From an uncultured bacterium (GTDB lineage: Bacteria > Bacillota > Clostridia > Oscillospirales > Oscillospiraceae), in contig CANDCH010000015.1 of the NCBI GenBank assembly GCA_947383145.1, positions 1-52,660 of the forward strand: DNA of 52,660 nucleotides, given 5' to 3'. Made by a program: the position numbers and the translations under genes. Under the pieces are notes generated by a model. The model was not told the origin of the DNA and made no database searches. It worked only from the letters and a program-made list of their open reading frames with translations. This document shows positions 1 through 5,817 of the stretch, piece after piece; the first letter of the stretch is position 1, and the number at the start of each line of letters is the position of its first letter.

Positions 1-273
1 ATCCTGTTCTTTGGGAGAGGCCGGGGGCGCGGGGGCAGAGCCACCGCAAAACCTATCGGCAGCCGCCGCAGTAGTGCAGACGGTTTTGCCGTTAAAATGG
101 AGCGGACGAAAGCGGGGGGCAGGATTGTCAAATCCTGTTCCCCGTTTTCGGCGGCGAAATGGCAACGGCAAAAATCCAGACGGTCAAGGGGGAAGGGTGG
201 AGATTTTTTGCGAAGCAAAAAATACTACTCGGCCTTGACGGTCTGGATAGTCGGAACGGAGATAGAACGGGGA
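1..273. other. Left edge, no recognisable gene
   Basis: I see no gene here that I can support. Short open frames exist on the plus strand but have no family resemblance and no convincing ribosome binding site. The stretch is probably decayed mobile DNA, judging from the broken genes that follow; that is inference. Confidence 0.4.
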
Positions 274-302
274 TTGTTTTAGGTTGGGAGATATGCTATA
301 CT
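274..302 (+). promoter_or_regulatory. Candidate sigma-A promoter
   Basis: TTGTTT at 274-279 and TATACT at 297-302 are separated by 17 bases. It lies about 50 bases upstream of the SMI1/KNR4 stub and could be that gene's original promoter. Confidence 0.45.
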
Positions 303-350
303 TGGGGTAAAAGTTCATTTCTCCAAATCGCGAAAGCAGGGTGTGCTAAT

Positions 351-533
351 ATGAATATACGCTTGATGAAAATAGCCGCAAGCCTCAAATTGAAAATGAA
401 CCGTTGGCACCTCAACCCTCCTATTTCTCTTGAAAAGGTGCAAACTCTTGAAACCAAGTATGGCTTTAGGCTGCCAAATGAATATAGAGATTTTATATCA
501 AAATATTTTGTGAGAACTGGCAAAACCTTGTGA
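351..533 (+). pseudogene. SMI1/KNR4 (SUKH) immunity protein, N-terminal stub
   Basis: The 60-residue product contains the start of an SMI1/KNR4 (SUKH) domain, with a segment reading WHLNPPISLEKVQ and then LPNEYRDFIS, which is the typical first helix and the entry to the core fold. SUKH proteins are usually 130-180 residues and many are immunity proteins for contact-dependent or polymorphic toxins. Here the frame stops soon after the first motif, so most of the domain is missing. After the stop, another frame (about 511-603) stays open and may be a fragment of a second broken gene, but I cannot name it. The IS1182-type transposase remnant follows head-on and may have caused the break. Confidence 0.55.
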
Positions 534-579
534 AACAGCGCATTACGCCGCATTTCCTGACAACAGACCACCCCAATTA

Positions 580-1239
580 CTACGAATTTACTACCAAGGG
601 ATGAGCTTTGATACGACGAAACACCGGGAAATGCGGACATACGGGTATAGCGCCGCCCTTTGAATTGTCCCCTACCCGTCTTTTCTTTTGCTTTCCCGTT
701 TTTTGCGCCAGATGCTCCCCGGCCTGCTCCTCATATGCGTTCAGCCGTTCCCAGTACGCGCCCGGCCCTTCCTGCGTTTCCACCAGGTACATGGATGCCA
801 GGGAGGCGCTGGCCTTCACATGGGTGGAGTCCGTCGCCACCAGCCGCCCGCTGGCAAGCCCCATATCAATACATTGCTGGGCCACTTGCTCAAACAGCCG
901 CCGGAATACCTTCCGAAAGGCCGGCTTCCGCCGCCGAAGCTGGCTGATCGTGCTGTGATCCGGCACCCGTTCGTCCAAATCTATCCCCAGATACCAGCGA
1001 AACGCGTTGCTGTCCGCACACCGCTCCTCAATTTGCCGCTCCGATGGAATGCCGTACAAAAAGCCCACCAGCAGGTATTTTACCATTACCACCGGGTCAA
1101 TGGGTGGACGGCCATACTTCTGGCTGTACAAATGGGCGGTTTCCTCATACACAAATGACAGGTCCAGCGCCTTTTCCAATTTCCGCAAAAAATGGTTTTC
1201 CGGCACCAAATCTTCGATTGTTACCATGTGATATTTCAT
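580..1239 (-). pseudogene. IS1182-family transposase, 3'-truncated
   Basis: The N-terminus matches IS1182-type DDE transposases: VPENHFLRKLEKALD near the start, then RPPIDPVVMVKYLL, a PDHSTIS motif, and the first catalytic Asp in VATDSTHVKA at about residue 140. Intact family members are about 450-550 residues. This one loses homology after about residue 195 (near position 650) and ends in about 20 unrelated residues, so the second Asp and the Glu are absent and it cannot be active. The ATG at 1239 has a GGAG eight bases upstream; the ATG at 1245 is too close to it. I could not define terminal inverted repeats or a target duplication. Confidence 0.8.
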
Positions 1240-1489
1240 CTGCATCTCTCCGCCCCCTTTACTTCTATTCTACCATGAATTAGTTCAATTTTCAATCCGT
1301 TGCGGCCCTTGAAATTCAAGGCTTTGCTGAATTTTTGGCACCGCTCAAAACCGGGGAAAACGGGGGCAGTAGTAACACGCAGATAACACACTCCAGCTCC
1401 AAATTTGTGTATCGGCTTTCGATATTCTGTACCAAAATCAAGCGAGGCGGTATGAATATCGCTATACTGTATCGAAAAGGAGCATGGCT
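1240..1489. other. Intergenic, AT-richer stretch before the XRE gene
   Basis: No gene is seen. A TATACT at 1463-1468 just before the regulator could be a -10 box, but no good -35 lies 17 bases upstream. A small inverted repeat (TATCG at 1409, CGATA at 1419) is present. One end of the IS1182 remnant should fall in this stretch but was not identified. Confidence 0.3.
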
Positions 1490-1750
1490 ATGGTTAGGAT
1501 TTTACTGTCAACCCGACTTGGCGAACGACGGTTGACCCAAGCGGACCTCGCCAGAATGACGGGGATACGCAAAAACACAATCAGCGAGCTTTACAACGAG
1601 ATCGCCACCAGGGTTAGCCTGGACCACCTGGACCTGATTTGCGAGGCCCTGGGGTGCGGTCTCACGGACCTATTGGAGATCACCCCCAATGCGGAGCCGC
1701 GAGTAAAGACCCGCACAGGCGCACCCCTGCTCGGTAAGGGCGGGCAATAA
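1490..1750 (+). CDS. Cro/C1-type (XRE) HTH regulator
   Basis: A small DNA-binding protein of about 86 residues that is almost entirely one Cro/C1-type helix-turn-helix domain. LTQADLARMTGIRKNTISELY is the helix 2-turn-helix 3 region, and LDHLDLICEALGCGLTDLLEI is the typical end of the fold in single-domain members. The ATG at 1490 is preferred over 1484 because AAGGAG at 1477-1482 is seven bases from it. It ends in a strong terminator, so it is a monocistronic regulator. Such proteins are common in integrative elements. Its target is unknown; the octamer cluster just downstream is a candidate. Confidence 0.8.
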   Translation: MVRILLSTRLGERRLTQADLARMTGIRKNTISELYNEIATRVSLDHLDLICEALGCGLTDLLEITPNAEPRVKTRTGAPLLGKGGQ

Positions 1751-1765
1751 CCAGGCTTGGCCTTT

Positions 1766-1797
1766 GGCCCGGACGTGAAAGCGTCCGGGCCTTTTTC
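1766..1797 (+). terminator. Rho-independent terminator of the XRE gene
   Basis: A perfect 10-bp stem (1766-1775 with 1782-1791) with a six-base loop is followed by a T run. It begins 15 bases after the regulator's stop codon. Confidence 0.88.
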
Positions 1798-1810
1798 TGT
1801 TTTTCGGGCT

Positions 1811-2063
1811 GGTTGCCGGTTGCCGTCCCTCGCGCGCGTACACATAGGCGCATTAAGCGCGTTAGGCGGGTGTTTGTCTGTTTAATCCCTTTAACTTCAG
1901 TTTCATATAGGATTTACGGCAACCACGGCAACCGCACAGGCTAACGCCCCACGGTTCTATACTTTTCCACGGTTGCCGCATACGGCAACCTGGCGGCAAC
2001 GTCGGCAACCAAAATCGGGATTTTCGGTTGCCGAAGTCCGAGAACGGCAACCACACGGCAACC
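1811..2063. repeat. Cluster of CGGCAACC octamers, iteron-like
   Basis: Ten exact copies of CGGCAACC occur within about 250 bases. On the plus strand they start at 1917, 1926, 1983, 2003, 2045 and 2056. In the opposite orientation they start at 1811, 1818, 1971 and 2026. A seven-base match lies at 1994. Spacing is often 9 or 11 bases. No gene occupies the stretch. The arrangement resembles protein-binding iterons, such as those of a replication or transfer origin or a regulator array, but the binding protein is unknown. Confidence 0.75.
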
Positions 2064-2090
2064 GGGCAAAATCCCAGACGTTTGGGATTT

Positions 2091-2300
2091 TCAAATCTCG
2101 GTCCCGTCCGGGAACTTGAAAACGCATACCAGCTCGGCCCCTAGGGCGCTGGCTATTTTTTCGAGGTCCGCGGAAGAAAACTTCCCCGTCTTCATGCGCT
2201 GCCCAAAAGCCTGCGGAGATGTCCCCACCCGGCGGGCCAATTCGGACTCGCTGACCTTTGCATACGTCTCTGCCAGCTTGATTTTTGTCGGTATATCCAC
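2091..2300 (-). CDS. Small Cro/C1-type HTH regulator
   Basis: A 69-residue protein with a Cro/C1-type fold. VSESELARRVGTSPQAFGQR is the helix-turn-helix, followed by LEKIASALGAELV. GTG at 2300 is chosen because GGAGG lies eight bases before it; an in-frame GTG at 2309 abuts the same site and is too close. It is transcribed from the minus-strand half of the mirrored promoter pair at 2324-2423, which suggests it controls both its own expression and that of the small divergent gene. Similar short regulators are common in conjugative elements and prophages of Clostridia. Confidence 0.75.
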   Translation of the reverse strand: MDIPTKIKLAETYAKVSESELARRVGTSPQAFGQRMKTGKFSSADLEKIASALGAELVCVFKFPDGTEI

Positions 2301-2323
2301 TCTGTTCACCTCCGTTGCCCATC

Positions 2324-2352
2324 AGTATAAAGGAAATCATTTCAAATGTCAA
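2324..2352 (-). promoter_or_regulatory. Sigma-A promoter of the small HTH gene
   Basis: Reading the minus strand, TTGACA (2352-2347) and TATACT (2329-2324) are 17 bases apart, a consensus promoter. Bases 2325-2352 are nearly the reverse complement of the divergent plus-strand promoter, including the spacer, so one repressor could bind both halves. Confidence 0.85.
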
Positions 2353-2394
2353 ACAAAATTTTTCAAATTTACAGAAAAATATTTAATAAAAGTC

Positions 2395-2423
2395 TTGACA
2401 TTTGAAAGGTTTTCCTTTATACT
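2395..2423 (+). promoter_or_regulatory. Sigma-A promoter of the 49-residue gene
   Basis: TTGACA at 2395-2400 and TATACT at 2418-2423 have a 17-base spacer. The spacer TTTGAAAGGTTTTCCTT is nearly identical to that of the divergent promoter, giving a long inverted repeat centred near 2374. Confidence 0.88.
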
Positions 2424-2560
2424 ACTGCTTGTAGGGAACAAAGGAGCGGCGGGCCACCCGACCAAGGACACCCGCCGCCCCGCCCCAAAGGAGGCACCGG
2501 GAAAGCCCGGCACCTCCAGAATAACAGAACGGGCCCAAAAATTCAAGGAGGTACACAAAA

Positions 2561-2710
2561 ATGATGATGTCCGAGTTTATCGAGCGCACCGGGTTCCAGC
2601 CCCTCCCCTTCGAGTACGCCAAGATTGAGGAAGCCTACTATAACTTCGACGGTGACAAGGACGCCTTCTGCCGGACCTTCGTCAAGGCCGACGGTGAGAA
2701 GAAGGTCTAG
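2561..2710 (+). CDS. Hypothetical 49-residue mobile-element protein
   Basis: A short gene starting at ATG 2561 with AAGGAGG ten bases upstream. The product includes SEFIERTGFQPLPFEYA, EEAYYNF and DKDAFCRTFVK, an acidic small protein that I recall from conjugative elements of Clostridia but cannot name. It follows a consensus promoter and a leader of about 130 bases containing a GC-rich inverted repeat. The end overlaps the tail of the opposing broken nuclease gene, so its own 3' end may have been cut by a recombination near 2710. Function is unknown. Confidence 0.6.
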   Translation: MMMSEFIERTGFQPLPFEYAKIEEAYYNFDGDKDAFCRTFVKADGEKKV

Positions 2711-2962
2711 CATCGACGGCGGACTTGCTGTCCGGCACAAAGACCTGGAAGCCCGAAGCCGCCCATGCACATAACGCTGCCTCCGCTTCGGGGTCTTGCC
2801 GAGGTCCTTTGTTTCCGCAAAGTAGACCCTGGCCCCCGGAAGGAGTATCAGCCGGTCCGGCACCCCGGTCCACCCAGGGCACACCAGTTTCAAGGCGAGG
2901 CCGCCTGCCGCTTTTACTCTGTCGCGGAGATATGCTTCCACTGTTTTTTCCATACTTCTCAT
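2682..2962 (-). pseudogene. VRR-NUC nuclease, frameshifted
   Basis: The first frame (from ATG 2962) has the VRR-NUC pattern: MEKTVEAYLRDRVKAAGG, GVPDRLILLPG and FAETKDLGKTPKRRQRYV, covering the catalytic Asp and the ET(K)-type strand. The expected last part, GFQVFVPDSKSAVDA, is present but in another frame, so a small indel lies near 2745-2760. Intact phage-type members are about 95-110 residues, act alone and accompany phage or element helicases. The start overlaps the stop of the preceding 28-residue frame (ATGA), indicating former translational coupling. Confidence 0.72.
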
Positions 2963-3045
2963 ATTTTCGCCACTTTGTCAACAGACCGATATTTCACGTT
3001 GTTGACCGTATGCTCGGTCAGCGGGGCGGCAAGACTTTTTTTCAT
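2959..3045 (-). CDS. Possible 28-residue coupled reading frame
   Basis: A tiny frame begins at ATG 3045, overlapping the stop of the PemK remnant as ATGA. It ends with TGA overlapping the ATG of the nuclease. AGGCAGG precedes it. The product (VKYRSVDKVAKI at its end) is not recognised. The double ATGA coupling suggests that the three frames once formed one operon. It could also be a shortened remnant of a longer gene. Confidence 0.4.
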   Translation of the reverse strand: MKKSLAAPLTEHTVNNVKYRSVDKVAKI

Positions 3046-3470
3046 ACCTGCCTCCGATTCCCCTGGGGCGTCACGTCGAAATACGTCCCCATGCGCTCCT
3101 TGCAGTAGGCGCAAATCTCCTTTTCAGCCTGTCCCGGCGCGACCTTCCGCAAAGCAAAAGCGCCTGTGCCGCGAAAAGCGTCAGCACAAGCGCCGCATAA
3201 GCAAAGGGTCAGTTTCGGGGGTACGGGTTCGATCAGGCCGATGCTGACCGCCAGGGCGTGGTTGATGCCCCGGATATGTTTCTCGTCCAGCCTGCCGATG
3301 TAGCCGGACAGCCGCCGCTTGTCCACGGTGCGAATTTGCTCCAACAGGACAAGGGAGGGCTGCGTCAGCCCGCTCCCAGCGTCCAGGTAGTAGTGGGTGG
3401 GCAGCTTGGCCTTGATGTTGGCCTTGCTGGTGATGGCGGCGATAATGACGGTAACTTCATTAGTGAGATC
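3042..3470 (-). pseudogene. PemK/MazF-family toxin, N-terminus lost
   Basis: The C-terminal part of a PemK/MazF endoribonuclease is clear: TVIIAAITSKANIKAKLPTH, then LVLLEQIRTVDKRRL and IGRLDEKHI. It is followed by an extra tail with CLCGACADAF and EICAYCKERMG, a zinc-ribbon-like pair of Cys motifs. The first 30-40 residues, which carry the conserved Arg-Pro strand of the active site, are missing. In their place the frame reads back through a terminator hairpin (3501-3539), so the open frame extends to 3572 only by chance. The antitoxin gene that would normally precede it is absent. The remnant is probably inactive. Confidence 0.7.
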
Positions 3471-3500
3471 GATTTTTTCCCCGGAGTTTAGCCGGTATAG

Positions 3501-3539
3501 CAAAAAACAACCGCATGACACCGAAGTATCATGCGGTTG
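3501..3539 (-). terminator. Minus-strand terminator fused to the toxin remnant
   Basis: A perfect 11-bp stem (3508-3518 with 3529-3539) is followed on the minus strand by six T (3507-3502). It must have ended a minus-strand gene lying to the right, and now runs straight into the truncated PemK frame. Confidence 0.82.
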
Positions 3540-3966
3540 CCGCCCGACAAAGAAAACTTCTTTATCAGGCACGCCCTAATGGGCCGGCGGACCTTTTCTG
3601 TCTCAAGACATATGACGGGACGCGTTTCTACGGTAAAGGCGCTTTTGCGCTGAACGGCGGCGTAAATGTCCCTGTCAGCCGGGATCTGACGGCGACCGCC
3701 TGTCCCATAGCGGAAAGCTGCCGGGGAAGCACGCCCTGCCGCCAGCGGCGCCGACGGGGCGGCTCTCTTTTACCTGCTGTTGGTCCGGGAGCCGGAGGCC
3801 AACGCCAAGCTGAAACAGAAAAGCCAGTTCTTTGGTATGCAAACCGTCCAGCACGCCGGTCTCCCGGAGCGTATCGCCGAAGCCCGGAGGGTCCGCCGCG
3901 ATACGCAGCGTCATTTCAGCGTCCTTCCGCCTGTTTCACACCATCGTCCAAGGCGGACAGGTCCAA
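3540..3966. other. Unassigned stretch with a weak minus-strand frame
   Basis: A minus-strand frame at 3675-3914 starts with MTLRIAADPPGFGDTLRE and has AAGGA nine bases before its ATG. It has no family I recognise and its end looks unnatural. A plus-strand frame over the same bases also looks partly plausible. It may be the decayed gene that used the terminator at 3501-3539. Confidence 0.25.
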
Positions 3967-4359
3967 TTAGACGGCGCCCTCCGGGCAAGCCCCCCTGAGC
4001 AGACCGGACAGCGGCCCATACTCGCACACCGCGATCTCTTCTGTCACCTCCTGCCCCCGGACCCGCAGGAAATCCACCACCAGCACCGCCCGCGCCCCGC
4101 ACTGGGGACACGCCAGCGGCCGCATCCGGCAGGCCCGCCAGCCCACCGGGATGTCCTCCACCCGGTCCAGCGGGCGGCACGCTCCGGCGTAATACTCCGC
4201 GGAGGGCTCGTAGCCCTTGTCCTGGTGGACGGGAAGCAGGAACAGCCGGGGAGCGCTGTGAAGCCGCATCCGGCTCCGGCACTCGCCGCACCGGGGCGTC
4301 AGCTCCCCCCGGGCGATGAGCTTGCTCCCGGTGAGCCGCTCCCAAAACGTGTAGTCCAT
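3967..4359 (-). CDS. Hypothetical protein with two CxxC motifs
   Basis: A 130-residue soluble protein with RCGECRSR near residue 25 and ACPQCGAR near residue 85. Together these could hold one zinc ion, with a strand-rich segment VLVVDFLRV after the second motif. The ATG at 4359 lies just beyond the stop of the upstream gene (4362-4364), so the two are probably translated together. It is the last gene of a three-gene minus-strand operon. The family was not recognised. The CxxC layout suggests a structural zinc site rather than a thioredoxin-type centre. Confidence 0.65.
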   Translation of the reverse strand: MDYTFWERLTGSKLIARGELTPRCGECRSRMRLHSAPRLFLLPVHQDKGYEPSAEYYAGACRPLDRVEDIPVGWRACRMRPLACPQCGARAVLVVDFLRVRGQEVTEEIAVCEYGPLSGLLRGACPEGAV

Positions 4360-4361
4360 CC

Positions 4362-4922
4362 TCAGCCCTTGGCGTTGGCCTTGGCGGTGTTCAGCAGGGC
4401 GCACAGCTGGTCCGCCTTGGAGATCGCCTCCAGCACCCGCTTGTCCTTCATGGACAGGGTGCCCCGGGACACCTGGAGGGTGGTGATGCGCACCTTTGTG
4501 CCGTCCAGCCGGAACTCACAGCTCACCCGGGACGTGCCCATACCGAATTTGCCGTCGTTGGTGCACACGTTGGTCACCTTGCTCAGGTCCACAAACTGGA
4601 GCTCGGTGGGGTTGCAGCGGTGCACCACTCCCAGCCTGCCGCCCTGGTCGATGTAATACACCGCGTTGTTGGCCTCAAATTTATACTGGTATGTAAAGCC
4701 CTGGGCTTTGAAATCCGCCTCCATCGCCGCCGCAAGCTTTTTCATCCGGCTCTCCAGCAGCATGGGAATGGCCACAAGAATGCCCACCACCACAAATACG
4801 GCGCCTACAAAAATGCCCTTATTGTCCATAAACACGGTGAAGGCCAGCACCGCCAGCACGGCCGCCACCGCCGCCGGAATCCCCGCCCAGACAGCCAGGT
4901 AAGAAACATTGACTTTTTTCAT
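4362..4922 (-). CDS. Hypothetical membrane protein, two N-terminal helices
   Basis: A 186-residue protein with two hydrophobic segments (about 7-28 and 36-56) and a soluble C-terminal part of about 125 residues, rich in strands and ending in a basic helix (DKRVLEAISKADQL). The soluble part faces the cytoplasm if the short basic stretch after helix two follows the positive-inside rule. AAAGGAG lies about nine bases before the ATG. It is the middle gene of the operon. I do not recognise the family. A PH-like or ribosome-hibernation-like strand pattern is conceivable but not shown. Confidence 0.68.
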   Translation of the reverse strand: MKKVNVSYLAVWAGIPAAVAAVLAVLAFTVFMDNKGIFVGAVFVVVGILVAIPMLLESRMKKLAAAMEADFKAQGFTYQYKFEANNAVYYIDQGGRLGVVHRCNPTELQFVDLSKVTNVCTNDGKFGMGTSRVSCEFRLDGTKVRITTLQVSRGTLSMKDKRVLEAISKADQLCALLNTAKANAKG

Positions 4923-4956
4923 GTGAGTTCTCTCCTTTTATTTCACAAATTGACGC

Positions 4957-5442
4957 TCAGTTTCCCCGAAACGCGCGGTACTCCTTCTCCAGCTGGAAGG
5001 TGTTGATCACCGCGAACACCCCGGCCAGAATAATCAGCCAGCTGCCCAGCCGCCCGGTCTGCATCAGAACGGTGACGCAGCTGAACAGGCCGTAAATCAG
5101 CAGGATCACGGAGCACACCCGGCTCTGCTTCAGATGGATGCCCAGCCCCAGGCCCAGCACGATCGCCGCGTCGACAAACATAAACGGATTGGCCAGCACG
5201 GCGAATACCGCGGTGACCGCCGCCGAGATGTAGCACAAAATGGCGCTGCCCAAAATGCTTCTCCGCATTTTATCCGGGGCCTGGTTCCGATAGTACTCGC
5301 CCTTTGTGATCTCCCGGTCCCCCGCCGCCGCAGACGGCGCGCCGGGCGTCCCCCAGGGCTGGTCCGCCCTCTGCACCGTCCCGCAGGACGGACAATACTT
5401 CTGGTCCGGCTGGACCTCTGTTCCGCAGGTTGGACATTTCAT
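4957..5442 (-). CDS. Zinc-ribbon membrane protein
   Basis: A 161-residue protein beginning with a double zinc knuckle (CPTCGTEV, then CPSCGTVQ, residues 2-22), followed by a Pro/Ala-rich linker and about four hydrophobic segments from residue 60 onward. This architecture (zinc_ribbon_2 followed by membrane helices) is common in Clostridia and has no assigned role. The ATG at 5442 has GAGGAGG nine bases upstream, excluding an upstream extension. It is the first gene of the operon with the next two, separated by 34 bases. Confidence 0.75.
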   Translation of the reverse strand: MKCPTCGTEVQPDQKYCPSCGTVQRADQPWGTPGAPSAAAGDREITKGEYYRNQAPDKMRRSILGSAILCYISAAVTAVFAVLANPFMFVDAAIVLGLGLGIHLKQSRVCSVILLIYGLFSCVTVLMQTGRLGSWLIILAGVFAVINTFQLEKEYRAFRGN

Positions 5443-5817
5443 GTCTGTTTCCTCCTCAAAGCTTTGATCTCTATCAGCACGCCGGACATCCGGACGGACC
5501 GACCATATGCGGCGGAGCCGCCGCCAAATGGCTTCTCCTTTTAAAATATGTGCGCTCCCCAAAAATCGGGGACTTTTATTTTTTTCTCTTGGCCGAACCA
5601 AAGCAATCGCTCAGCGGTTAGAGCCCGTCTTTTTCGTTATAGTGCACAATTTTTTGCCGGGATTATTTTAAAAAATAGACAACATCTTGCGCGGATTGCG
5701 TGAAAAAATCAACGGTTTGTGCAAAACGCCCCACAGAACCGCCCATCTGTGCTAAACTGTCGGCCATAGGGCGGAATCTGTCTGACCCGCCAAAAAGCGA
5801 ATGAGGAGGAATCTGTT
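5443..5817. other. Divergent intergenic region
   Basis: This region separates the minus-strand zinc-ribbon operon from the plus-strand esterase gene. It becomes AT-rich at 5560-5710. A small hairpin with CCCC/GGGG arms near 5550 is followed by T-rich sequence on the plus strand. I could not identify a consensus promoter for either side; TAAACT near 5753 is a possible -10 box for the esterase gene. Confidence 0.35.

Noticed and set aside
580-1239. Intact IS1182 element
   Set aside because: The product stops at about half the family length, lacks two catalytic residues, and no terminal inverted repeats were found.
1811-2063. CGGCAACC cluster read as a CRISPR array
   Set aside because: The unit is only eight bases, occurs in both orientations and has irregular spacing of a few bases, with no spacers and no cas genes.
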